Shown here one piece after another: positions 1 to 8,597 of a DNA stretch of 27,562 nt (positions are counted from its first letter, which is position 1; every line of letters starts with the position of its first letter). The stretch comes from an uncultured Bacteroidales bacterium (lineage in GTDB: Bacteria > Bacteroidota > Bacteroidia > Bacteroidales > UBA932). Position numbers and translations under genes: made by a program. Below the pieces are notes generated by a model. That model was not told the DNA's origin. It saw only the letters and a list, made by a program, of their open reading frames with translations, and searched no databases. The stretch spans positions 1 to 27,562 of the forward strand of contig CAKUYQ010000033.1 in the NCBI GenBank assembly GCA_934717185.1, in the 5' to 3' direction.

Positions 1-1722
1 ATTTCAATTCCATAAAGGTTCGATTAAGACTAGTATGGGATATTTAATATATTACAATTTAGATATTTCAATTCCATAAAGGTTCGATTAAGACCCGCCT
101 GTCATCCTGTTCTGTTCGCTTCATGAGATAGATTTCAATTCCATAAAGGTTCGATTAAGACCTTTGCTTAAAGAGCCGCGAACTTGCGTTATATTGATTT
201 CAATTCCATAAAGGTTCGATTAAGACGCCACGCCACACATTGTTGCTATTATCAGATAAATTTCAATTCCATAAAGGTTCGATTAAGACTTGCGCATGGA
301 GAAAGTTGCAAGAAACCCTATTCCGATTTCAATTCCATAAAGGTTCGATTAAGACAAAGCGAAGCCGGATATTATAACAAGATGTTTGTCAATTTCAATT
401 CCATAAAGGTTCGATTAAGACCAAAAGGATAGACAAGGCGGCTACAGACATACTCATTTCAATTCCATAAAGGTTCGATTAAGACCCTTATATAATAGAT
501 AAGATTAGCGGCAAAGGAACCATTTCAATTCCATAAAGGTTCGATTAAGACCGCTTCCAAGCCTAATCCGGAAGCCCCTTGTTTCTATTTCAATTCCATA
601 AAGGTTCGATTAAGACGCAGACGGGAACGTATGACACTACTGCCGGTAAAATTTCAATTCCATAAAGGTTCGATTAAGACCTGAAAATACTTGCATCTTC
701 GAGCATGGGGTTGACAAATTTCAATTCCATAAAGGTTCGATTAAGACGTATTGCGAGACCAGTACGAGAATTTCATTGCCTTATTTCAATTCCATAAAGG
801 TTCGATTAAGACCTTCTAAAGCAGAATGCACAGAAAGAACACCTCCATATTTCAATTCCATAAAGGTTCGATTAAGACAGGCGGGCATGCACTTCTGAGC
901 TAAAAGTAAAACCAAATTTCAATTCCATAAAGGTTCGATTAAGACCACTTCCGAAATCGGCTCGGTAGCAGGCGGAGCAAAATTTCAATTCCATAAAGGT
1001 TCGATTAAGACTATGAGGTGGTTAATGTTGCAATATAGAGATATAATTTCAATTCCATAAAGGTTCGATTAAGACTGGCTAAAAAGCAAATGGACGAGGT
1101 ATTAGATGTTATTTCAATTCCATAAAGGTTCGATTAAGACTCAAAGACCAGATATCAAATCTCTATCAAAGGGAATTTCAATTCCATAAAGGTTCGATTA
1201 AGACTATGAACAGACAATTATTTGACGAACTAAATAAAATTTCAATTCCATAAAGGTTCGATTAAGACATTTTAAAAATTCAGAGAAGATTCATAAAATT
1301 TAATTTCAATTCCATAAAGGTTCGATTAAGACACTATCTGCTTTGCAACCGTAAGAGCACCGGCCATATTTCAATTCCATAAAGGTTCGATTAAGACTGA
1401 TATAGGGACTTTTAATAAGGAGATTGAGTGTATTTCAATTCCATAAAGGTTCGATTAAGACGTGAAGAAGAAATGAATAAATTTCTAAGGATATTTATTT
1501 CAATTCCATAAAGGTTCGATTAAGACTATAAGCAATTCGTTGAGGCAAACGAAACAAACAAATTTCAATTCCATAAAGGTTCGATTAAGACAGAATTTAA
1601 AGTTAAGAGATATGGAAAATAATATTACATTTCAATTCCATAAAGGTTCGATTAAGACCACAATCATAGTTTCTTACTAATACCTTATCGAAATTTCAAT
1701 TCCATAAAGGTTCGATTAAGAC
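1..1722 (-). CRISPR. Type I-B CRISPR array, 27 repeats and 26 spacers seen, left end open
   Basis: Twenty-seven copies of a 30-bp repeat that begins ATTTCAATTCC and ends TCGATTAAGAC on the plus strand. I read every copy and saw no sequence variation. Spacers are 33-37 bp, all different; repeats start at 1, 65, 132, 197, 260, 326 and so on to 1693. The first base of the window is the first base of a repeat, so the array probably continues to the left. Read on the minus strand the repeat ends in ATTGAAAT, the usual type I-B 3' handle that becomes the crRNA 5' tag. Transcription is therefore inferred to run right to left, in the same direction as the cas genes, with the leader at 1723-1936. The spacer at 1659-1692 would be the newest. 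The lack of any degenerate terminal repeat fits a leader-proximal, still open array. Confidence 0.98.
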
Positions 1723-1936
1723 CCGTTCTTTCTATAGACAGAACAGGCACCAATACAACAAGTTAATGAATGCGAAGTTACGAAAAAACAACCAAATAAA
1801 ATGTCAATGCATAATAACATTTTTTTCTCACACCTACGACAACCCCTTTATCTATAGCTGTATCAATAAGTCAAAGAACTATTAATGAGCTTTTTTCTAT
1901 TTGATGATATTAAAATAACGCCATCGACAACAAACA
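1723..1936 (-). promoter_or_regulatory. CRISPR leader between cas2 and the first repeat
   Basis: An A+T-rich, ORF-free stretch between the cas2 stop and the first repeat. On the minus strand it leads into the array, as expected of a leader. A near-perfect 20-bp palindrome, GTTCTTTCTATAGACAGAAC (9 of 10 pairs), lies at 1725-1744, only 2 bp from the first repeat. The heptamer TCTATAG occurs there and again at 1851-1857. The leader role is inferred from position and repeat orientation; no leader family was recognised. Confidence 0.8.
1771..1780 (-). promoter_or_regulatory. Possible pre-crRNA promoter -7 element
   Basis: On the minus strand the sequence TAACTTCGCA is one base from the Bacteroidetes -7 consensus TAnnTTTG. 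It would start a transcript about 45 nt before the first repeat. There is no TTTG at the ideal upstream distance: one lies 12 nt away and a TTGACA about 24 nt away. This is therefore a candidate only. Confidence 0.35.
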
Positions 1937-2200
1937 TTATAGGAAATTGTCAGTAGTCATCCGTTCTTTTCCAAGAATCTGCTTGTCCATGCTATAACCC
2001 ATTTTATTCAAGAATATAATAACACTGTCTTCATCTTCTTGAATAATACTTTTCATCCTTATCTTCAGTTCGCGCAACTTCACCTCTGAAAGTTCACCCT
2101 CCAAAACTGAATTCTGAATCCAATTGAGATACTGTCGGCAGAGTTTTAGCATTTTACCAACACGCTTCTCTCTCACATCATAAACTACGATCACATACAT
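1937..2200 (-). CDS. cas2: CRISPR-associated endoribonuclease-fold protein Cas2
   Basis: Cas2 dimerises and bridges two Cas1 dimers in the spacer-integration complex. The protein of 87 aa starts MYVIVVYDV, the conserved ferredoxin-fold first strand with its Asp at residue 8, followed by the usual Arg-rich helix and a C-terminal strand. An in-frame ATG further upstream would add 13 residues and overlap cas1. I chose the ATG at 2200 because the family begins MYVIVVYDV, and a GGTGAT sits just before it. The gene follows cas1 after 4 nt and is the last gene before the leader. Its last four residues, DNFL, are identical to the end of Cas3. The length is normal for Cas2. Confidence 0.95.
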   Translation of the reverse strand: MYVIVVYDVREKRVGKMLKLCRQYLNWIQNSVLEGELSEVKLRELKIRMKSIIQEDEDSVIIFLNKMGYSMDKQILGKERMTTDNFL

Positions 2201-2204
2201 ATAA

Positions 2205-3221
2205 TCACCAATACATTTTAAACGGTTTATACTCCTCAATGCCCAACAAGTCTTTCATTAACTTGTAGCACTCAAGTTTTATTAGGTGCTTATAGCTCAC
2301 GTTCCTTCCGAGCGAGCGGTGTCGAAAAGTCTCGTCATAACGTTCCTCCATAGCCTTGACAAAAATCTTCTTTCCCTTTTCGTTAAGAAAACACTTGTTA
2401 AGTTTTTTGTCAAAATGCGTTGACGACAGAGCATGCTTGTTAAGCACCTTAAATATAACACGGTCAACGATAATAGGTTTGAATATCTCTGATATATCAA
2501 GACATAGCGAATAGCGTCGGTCTCCCGGTGTGTGCAGAAAACTTATTGTGGGATTGAGCTGCGTTTGGTGCACAGCACGCAGAGTCTCTGCGTAGCACAT
2601 CATATTGCCGAATGATATAAGAGCATTCACCTCATTTTCAGGCGGTTGTTTTGTACGTGAACCCATATTGAAATCGTCAAGAATAATATCAAAAGCAGAA
2701 TAATAGCTCTGCCTTATATTGCCCTCTATGCCCATTATCTCCTCAACACTCTTCGCTTCAACAAGACTTGCAGCGTAGCCTTTTATCAAGTCAATAACCG
2801 CCTGAAGATCCTTGCCGCGACGGTTATAGTAGTTAAGGTTCATCGTCATATTCCAAGCTGCACCTTGAATAAACTTGCGAGCTAGTTCCACACGTTTTTT
2901 CTTACTTTGATAAGCATTTGCCTGTGCAATAAGAGCCTTGCCAGATAGCAGTCCGTCGCGGGGCATGAAGCTGCCTGTGTAGTTCTCATAGTAATCAAAG
3001 AAATGCACAGGAATATCTTTTTGTCCTAAGAAGTTGAACAAGGCACTATTTGCCATAAGGCTTCCAAAAGCATAAAGCTCAGCCACATCCTCCACAGGAA
3101 TGTAGCGTGGTTGCTGGCGCGTCTCTTCGCCATCATCATTCACTGTCACCGGCGTAAACTTCAACGTGTTGTCCTTACGCTCCATTATGCCTGGGTTAAA
3201 CAGATAGAAAGTTCTCTTCAT
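2205..3221 (-). CDS. cas1: CRISPR-associated integrase Cas1, type I-B
   Basis: A metal-dependent integrase that, with Cas2, inserts new spacers at the leader-repeat junction. The protein has 338 aa, normal for Cas1. The N-terminal beta domain holds the RYIPVEDVAELYAFG segment (about 40-53). The helical C-terminal domain carries the expected metal ligands: E166 in GIEGNIR, H230 in ISFLHTPGD, and D242/E245 in LDISEIFKP. Its ATG overlaps the cas4 stop by one base (TAATG), and cas2 follows after 4 nt, so translation of the cas4-cas1-cas2 adaptation genes is probably coupled. The start reading MKRTFYLFNPG is typical of type I-B Cas1 proteins of Bacteroidetes. I see no damage. Confidence 0.97.
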   Translation of the reverse strand: MKRTFYLFNPGIMERKDNTLKFTPVTVNDDGEETRQQPRYIPVEDVAELYAFGSLMANSALFNFLGQKDIPVHFFDYYENYTGSFMPRDGLLSGKALIAQANAYQSKKKRVELARKFIQGAAWNMTMNLNYYNRRGKDLQAVIDLIKGYAASLVEAKSVEEIMGIEGNIRQSYYSAFDIILDDFNMGSRTKQPPENEVNALISFGNMMCYAETLRAVHQTQLNPTISFLHTPGDRRYSLCLDISEIFKPIIVDRVIFKVLNKHALSSTHFDKKLNKCFLNEKGKKIFVKAMEERYDETFRHRSLGRNVSYKHLIKLECYKLMKDLLGIEEYKPFKMYW

Positions 3222-3736
3222 TACTCATCTTCATTTTCATTAGTGTAACAAAGTTCGTAGTAGCTGCAGTTCTTGCAGATTCCTTTTTTTACAAGTGGCG
3301 GACATTCCGGCAAACTGACGACATGCAAAATGCCGTCAATCATCTGGCGTATATCCTCACGGTCAATATCACTGAGCAGTACAACTTCCGTCTTTCGCAA
3401 CAGAGGATATTCAAGCACACCAGTCACATCAAAGATGCCGTGCTGTTCAAACACGTACATATAGTATTTGAGTTGCCACTCATGAGCTTTCTCTACTTTG
3501 TTAGATTTCTTAATCTCATGAATAACTTTATTCTTTGCATCAAAGTAATCCACCTTAATGCCATCAATCTCAATTTCCTCATACTGTGATGCCCGCTGCG
3601 GATAACTTGATTCATGTATCAACTTTCCCTCATAGACCAAGTCAGACACCTGTTCCATGTTAATACCATTTGCAAAAAGCCATAGCTTACGATGGCACAG
3701 TTGGTAATAATTGAAATGTGTTCCGGTTACTATCAT
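3221..3736 (-). CDS. cas4: CRISPR-associated RecB-like exonuclease Cas4
   Basis: Cas4 trims prespacers and helps select the PAM-containing end before Cas1-Cas2 integration. The 171-aa protein has the iron-sulfur cluster cysteines C14 (in YQLCHRKLW) and C154, C157, C163 near the C-terminus; C145 is an extra. The nuclease core shows H41, D63, E74-x-K76 and the QxxY motif at 88-91. Length and layout match the short type I-B Cas4. It overlaps cas3 upstream by 4 nt (ATGA) and cas1 downstream by 1 nt. All catalytic and cluster residues I can identify are present, so spacer acquisition should be functional as far as this gene shows. Confidence 0.96.
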   Translation of the reverse strand: MIVTGTHFNYYQLCHRKLWLFANGINMEQVSDLVYEGKLIHESSYPQRASQYEEIEIDGIKVDYFDAKNKVIHEIKKSNKVEKAHEWQLKYYMYVFEQHGIFDVTGVLEYPLLRKTEVVLLSDIDREDIRQMIDGILHVVSLPECPPLVKKGICKNCSYYELCYTNENEDE

Positions 3737-6033
3737 AGGAAATTATCCTCCAACGTTTCTGACAGATCAAATCCTGTATCGAAATTATAAAAGCCTTCAC
3801 GTATAACATTAATATAGAATGAGCCATCGTTACCTATTGTTATTTTATGTAGATCTATCTTATGCTCTTTGCGCCCCTTCTCTAAAAGATAAGCAGACAT
3901 ACTCACCGACTTCAACAATTGAAACTCCATGTATTCGGAATAGTTACAGAAATACGCACTATCGGGTTGACAGATGAACGCAAGTCCTTGTGGATCAATA
4001 TCACGGCTACTCCAATTATTTGTACAAGTGTCATCTTCATGCCATTGCTCCACAGGATTTATAAGCCAATTATTCACGAACATACTCTTAAGTGTCTTGG
4101 CATTGGCACATGCCTTTGTATTTGTATCAAGCTGCGGTGCTCCCAAATACACTCCATTAAGTAGTTCAACCAATGCATCAGCAGAATATCTGCCACATTT
4201 CAAAACATCCTTTGTATCAATAAAAGCTTTACAAGGCCTCCATGCATTAGTTTCCTGCAAATAGCTACCATAAGGAGCAGGATAAATCACACTGTCTTTA
4301 TAAGGAACAACTACATACATTAGCCCAACCTTGTTGCCAAAACGACATAATCGTCCAGCACGTTGTATAAGACGATCTATTGGGCACAAATCCGTCACCA
4401 TGACTTCCGAACTGATATTTATGCTTATCTCTCCTATCTGTGTCAAGATAGCAATTCCTTTGGCAGAACCGTTTTCCCATGCTTTTCGTCCAAGGGCATC
4501 AAGAAGCATCTGCTCTTTCTGTAATTTATCTGGTTCGGTAAAGCGGCTATGATACATAATAACTGGAATGCCCTTTCCACTCTCTTCCACTCTCTTTTTA
4601 ACAAGACGATAGGTAGCCACGGCCTTATCAACAGTATTCAAGTAGATGATACCGTTTTCTCTTTCTATGCATATATCAACTATATATGCAAGTTCATTGA
4701 CAAACTCATAGTCTATTATGTCGCATATCTCCAAACGGTCTCGCTTGTTGTCCGTATTATTTGAATCCTCCAATATTTCTTTAACATCGTATCCTATGCT
4801 ACGGTACATTTCCAACGATGACTCTGGTAGCGATGCACTCATAATAAGCACCGGCACCTTCCACAATCGCAAAACCTCCAAAAGAAACCTAATGTTAGCA
4901 AGCGTAAATTCATCATAAAAGTCAGCCTCATCAATTACAACGCACGAATTTGCAAGATTGAAGTCTATAAGGTGGTGGTCCTCACGTGTTAGCGTTAGCG
5001 ACATCAGTAGATGATCTATCGTACACACTGTCACCGGCGTGGCAAGCAATCTTGCCATCTTATGCTGCGCCAAGGCTTCCTGTCGTGATATATCTCCGTT
5101 GTTCACCGATTTTCGCTTAGAGAACCATGCACTTGAATGGTATATACCTGTTGATGACAATGTTTCAGTCACATTCACGGCAAGTGCATTTGCCGTAAAC
5201 CTTGTGGGCATAGCCACCACCAAGCGATCGGCCTTGTGCGCTTCAATCTGACGCGAAGCCCACAAAAGTGAGGCATCCGTCTTGCCTGCTCCCGTTGGAG
5301 CACGCACAAGAAGTAGGTCATTGTCCCAATTTTGTTCAATAAGCCGCTGTATGCCACGTTTCTGTGCAAAGGGAAAGCTATAAGAGAATTGCTTAATATC
5401 AACTACATATTCACCTTCTTCTCTTGCACTTGCGCGTTTGTCGGCAAGTTGAAGCAACCCCCTTATCCCCCAAAACTCGTAGGCCTTATCGCAGACAAGC
5501 TGTAGGTTTTTACTTTCAATAACCTCATTTGAGGCACAGGCAAAATCTTTCCATTCAGACGAATGCTTTTGCGTCCACTTCTCTTTGAAACCATTTCCTA
5601 ATTTTGAATGGTGCGCGGCTATCGCTGCAAGCAATGGCATAGGAAGATTTTTTTCCTTAGCAGGTTTAAGTGAAAACATCTCATGCCTTACACCAGACTT
5701 GCGCAAATTACCTCCTGCCTCATTAGGGTTATTGTGACTATAATCTATGAAATTCCCCAAAGGATTGCTTTCTTTCCATTGCAAGAATTTAACATAGTCC
5801 TTACGGCACGCATCCTGCCATCTATTGCACAACGCCTTTCCCTCATCGTGCAACGATGCAACCTCACGTAGCCGTTTCTCCAAATCTTTTCCTGTCAACA
5901 TTGAATAACATTCAACGCTGGCTGGAATCATCCGGCAGATGGCTATCGTCTCCGACACAACATCTGCTTCGTGTTTGGCTAATGTTATACCAGACGGCTT
6001 TGCCAATATTTTGCTCTTGTTAATTTCTTGCAT
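3733..6033 (-). CDS. cas3: CRISPR-associated nuclease-helicase Cas3 (HD domain first)
   Basis: Cas3 is recruited by Cascade to unwind and degrade target DNA. In 766 aa the N-terminal HD nuclease domain (about 1-200) shows H21, H62-D63 in LHDEGK, H117, H141-H142 and D198 in LADKRAS. The superfamily 2 helicase part has APTGAGKT (Walker A, 245-252), IDEAD (Walker B, 367-371), SAS (399-401) and QRAGRLCR (motif VI, 557-564). Motif V reads EISINIS, where many Cas3 proteins have ES-LDID. The gene is separated from cas7 by 13 nt and overlaps cas4 by 4 nt. Its last residues, DNFL, match the end of Cas2. The full-length HD-helicase fusion is the usual type I-B form. Confidence 0.96.
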   Translation of the reverse strand: MQEINKSKILAKPSGITLAKHEADVVSETIAICRMIPASVECYSMLTGKDLEKRLREVASLHDEGKALCNRWQDACRKDYVKFLQWKESNPLGNFIDYSHNNPNEAGGNLRKSGVRHEMFSLKPAKEKNLPMPLLAAIAAHHSKLGNGFKEKWTQKHSSEWKDFACASNEVIESKNLQLVCDKAYEFWGIRGLLQLADKRASAREEGEYVVDIKQFSYSFPFAQKRGIQRLIEQNWDNDLLLVRAPTGAGKTDASLLWASRQIEAHKADRLVVAMPTRFTANALAVNVTETLSSTGIYHSSAWFSKRKSVNNGDISRQEALAQHKMARLLATPVTVCTIDHLLMSLTLTREDHHLIDFNLANSCVVIDEADFYDEFTLANIRFLLEVLRLWKVPVLIMSASLPESSLEMYRSIGYDVKEILEDSNNTDNKRDRLEICDIIDYEFVNELAYIVDICIERENGIIYLNTVDKAVATYRLVKKRVEESGKGIPVIMYHSRFTEPDKLQKEQMLLDALGRKAWENGSAKGIAILTQIGEISINISSEVMVTDLCPIDRLIQRAGRLCRFGNKVGLMYVVVPYKDSVIYPAPYGSYLQETNAWRPCKAFIDTKDVLKCGRYSADALVELLNGVYLGAPQLDTNTKACANAKTLKSMFVNNWLINPVEQWHEDDTCTNNWSSRDIDPQGLAFICQPDSAYFCNYSEYMEFQLLKSVSMSAYLLEKGRKEHKIDLHKITIGNDGSFYINVIREGFYNFDTGFDLSETLEDNFL

Positions 6034-6046
6034 ATTGAGTTACATT

Positions 6047-7054
6047 TTATTCTTTGAATAACGACAGTGACTCGTCCTTGTGTTCTTCCTCCTTTTCCGT
6101 TTTCTTAGTTTTCATTTTTTTGGAATTGTTCTTACCAATCACGTATACCTCATCAAAGCTCTTTACAACGCTGTCGTCCTCATCACAAGTATATAATCTA
6201 TTGTCCTCAATAAATGCCAAAGCATCATTATATGCCTTCATAACACTATTCTCGCTTCGGTCATCACCAATGAAATAAGCAGCTCCTCTTGCTTCAAACT
6301 CGTGAAGAATGTTCTCGCGCTCTGTCTCCTCTGCTTCGAAATAACGCGCTGCTTTGCGGCTAAGCACATTGTCAAGAACAATAAGCACCTGTTGAGGCTC
6401 GCCGCAAACAGCATTACGAGCCTGGTTAGCATAGTCGTTCATCATTCGTGTTGCGTTAAGAAAAAGCAGTGCCCTTCTCTTTCTCTCTGCCTCAGTAGCA
6501 TGCTTGTAAAATGTTGTGCGCACATTGAAACTATTCTCGTACTCGTATGCCTTGGATATGCTGAGTTCTGTTATGTCAAGGAAGAAGTTCATGCGCATAA
6601 GATCGTACTGACTGAACTCTCTTGTAGCAATGGCCTGCTCGTTTGAGTTGGCACCATCAGTGTTCACCTTGAGACGCATGAGCAGGTCGCGTCCCACCTC
6701 ACTTTCCTTCATTGCCACAGCAGGCGTGACAGATAGCGGAGCAGTCCTTCTACCAGAATAGTCACCCTTCGACGGGTGCATAAAACCGCCCATATCAGCA
6801 CGCAAGTCGCACTCTATCTTATATGTAATACCATCGCCATTAGACACAAAAGTATCGCCCTTATCCTTGTTTGCCATATTCAAACGGTCTATCGCAGAAA
6901 ACAGAACATGGCGCTGCATCTGACCAGACACATATACCCTGCCGTCCGGACGGCGCTTTATTGACATCGCATTACCCAGCAGTTTTTCACCACCATTAGC
7001 TATATGGTCCTCGAAAGGAGCCAACACCGAAACAAATATTCCTTTTATCTCCAT
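6047..7054 (-). CDS. cas7: Cascade backbone protein Cas7 (Csp1/DevR-like)
   Basis: Cas7 polymerises along the crRNA and forms the backbone of the interference complex. The 335-aa protein begins MEIKGIFVSVLAPFED and continues with GNAMSIKRR and YVSGQMQRHVLFSAIDR (to about residue 58), a pattern typical of DevR-type Cas7 proteins. A glycine-rich stretch MGGFMHPSKGDYSGRR lies near residues 88-103. The C-terminus (about 310-335) is a charged Lys/Glu tail. From memory this is closest to the Porphyromonas gingivalis form (Csp1), but I cannot confirm the subfamily without a profile search. It lies between cas8 (28 nt upstream) and cas3 (13 nt downstream) in the operon. Confidence 0.9.
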   Translation of the reverse strand: MEIKGIFVSVLAPFEDHIANGGEKLLGNAMSIKRRPDGRVYVSGQMQRHVLFSAIDRLNMANKDKGDTFVSNGDGITYKIECDLRADMGGFMHPSKGDYSGRRTAPLSVTPAVAMKESEVGRDLLMRLKVNTDGANSNEQAIATREFSQYDLMRMNFFLDITELSISKAYEYENSFNVRTTFYKHATEAERKRRALLFLNATRMMNDYANQARNAVCGEPQQVLIVLDNVLSRKAARYFEAEETERENILHEFEARGAAYFIGDDRSENSVMKAYNDALAFIEDNRLYTCDEDDSVVKSFDEVYVIGKNNSKKMKTKKTEKEEEHKDESLSLFKE

Positions 7055-7082
7055 AATCTTAAATCTTTTATGTCATTAAATT

Positions 7083-8597
7083 TTATATATCACTTAAATC
7101 TTCTGTCTGTTCAAAATATGACTCTGTTTGTGGCCCTTCGTCAATAATGCCGCTTTTATTTTTCTTATTAAACTGAAGTCTTGAGAATGCTATCAGCAGG
7201 TTTTTTGCCTTTTCAAGAGGAAGCAGGCCGCTCGCCGTACTTTCCATGAATAATGTTGCTGACTCTGGTGCATCCATGCCCGACAGACGTCCGGCTCTTG
7301 CTATGGTATGCGCTATCAGTGCATCACCTGACTTGGCTGCAAACACAGAACTTTCAAGCTCTACAAGAACTTTCGCTTTCGCCTTTCTTATGTCTTCCTC
7401 GCTTTTACTGTCAGTGGTACACTTAGCCGAAAAATACGCCACCTTGTTAAGCCATCTGCCCAATTCTCTGGCAGATCTGACTATATCCTCACTTATTTTT
7501 TCCATATTATTAAAGTATATATTTAGTAATAATGCAATCTCACTTGGATATTCAGCCTTAAAGGAAAGGAAATCCTTAAATGCCACACGGTTGAACATTT
7601 GCAGAAAGCGGCTCGCAAACAGGTCAAACTTCTGATATTCGAATGAATTGTCTGTAGTTCTTCCTTCATAATTGTAAAGTTTGACGTAATATAAGCTGTC
7701 CACAATCTGTCTAAGCTGACCCTTTGATGCAATGTCTATCACATAGTTGTTAAACGAGAACACTTGAGCATCGCCATACTTGAACAGATAGAAATTGGCA
7801 TTCTTCAAACTCTCCAACACTTTATGCGCCAACTGCGATGTATCATCTTCTTTTGTCATCTCGCCTATTGCTCCAAGTAACGCTACTGCCCCTAAAGCAC
7901 TGCTACGCGGAGCATCGGGAAAGTTACCATTGAAAATATACGGACGTTTGGGTTCATACTTCAACACCTTACCATCGGTCTGCTTAACTTTACCAACCAT
8001 TAAAGAAGAGCCAAGCCGCTGTATCTGGATACGCTTAAACAGTTTTATGAAATCAACCAATTCACCCAATTCTATGTCTGGAATAAGACATACATTGTCT
8101 GTCGTCACCTTTCCTGTTCCCGACTTATACTGCAAACATGGTTTTAAAGGTGTAGTAGATGTGATAAGAGCCAAACATTGCGACAACACCGTAGCTGAGG
8201 GCTTGCCCCGGCTGATGTACCCTTTATCGGAGAAAACGTTAAACTCTCCTGCCGTAGGCATTTCCGATTGCAAAACTTTGCATGGTTTAGACAAGTCCAT
8301 CTCCGTATTCTTACAAATATCCTTTACCGCATTGTAAAGGTTGCCTGCCTTCATCTCGGATGTTATACAGTTGGGCGATAGATATACATAGGACTTCGCA
8401 TTATTCTTGTCGGATGTAAATTTAAATTTTACCTCCGTCTTTCCCACATAATCTTCAATTGGTTTAACACAGAAAGCTTCCAAGCCCTCCATCAATTTAT
8501 CTCTTATCATCACAAAAGTAATGGACTGCTCATCTTGCAGGCCATAATCCTCCATAAGAAGTCCTATTGCATACTTTATGAAAGCATGTGTATTCAT
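7083..8597 (-). CDS. cas8: Cascade large subunit Cas8 (type I-B, Csp2-like)
   Basis: The large subunit normally recognises the PAM and positions Cas3. This 504-aa protein is identified mainly by operon position between cas5 and cas7 and by size; Cas8 sequences diverge strongly. The first ~300 residues are mixed alpha/beta. I see no CxxC zinc-finger pairs like those of Cst1-type large subunits. The last ~140 residues are rich in helix-forming stretches (SEDIVRSARELGRWLNKVAYF and onward), as expected if a Cas11-like small-subunit domain is fused there. An in-frame ATG at residue 365 could start it separately. The gene overlaps cas5 by 4 nt (ATGA). The Csp2/PGING assignment is from memory of the family and unverified. 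Confidence 0.85.
   Translation of the reverse strand: MNTHAFIKYAIGLLMEDYGLQDEQSITFVMIRDKLMEGLEAFCVKPIEDYVGKTEVKFKFTSDKNNAKSYVYLSPNCITSEMKAGNLYNAVKDICKNTEMDLSKPCKVLQSEMPTAGEFNVFSDKGYISRGKPSATVLSQCLALITSTTPLKPCLQYKSGTGKVTTDNVCLIPDIELGELVDFIKLFKRIQIQRLGSSLMVGKVKQTDGKVLKYEPKRPYIFNGNFPDAPRSSALGAVALLGAIGEMTKEDDTSQLAHKVLESLKNANFYLFKYGDAQVFSFNNYVIDIASKGQLRQIVDSLYYVKLYNYEGRTTDNSFEYQKFDLFASRFLQMFNRVAFKDFLSFKAEYPSEIALLLNIYFNNMEKISEDIVRSARELGRWLNKVAYFSAKCTTDSKSEEDIRKAKAKVLVELESSVFAAKSGDALIAHTIARAGRLSGMDAPESATLFMESTASGLLPLEKAKNLLIAFSRLQFNKKNKSGIIDEGPQTESYFEQTEDLSDI

Noticed and set aside
184..432. Open frame of 82 codons with repeated FNSIKVRLR
   Set aside because: It is the CRISPR repeat read as protein (30 bp equals ten codons); spacers of suitable length keep the frame open by chance.
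2201..2239. Upstream extension of cas2 (13 residues)
   Set aside because: It overlaps the cas1 end and is not Cas2-like; the family begins at MYVIVVYDV.
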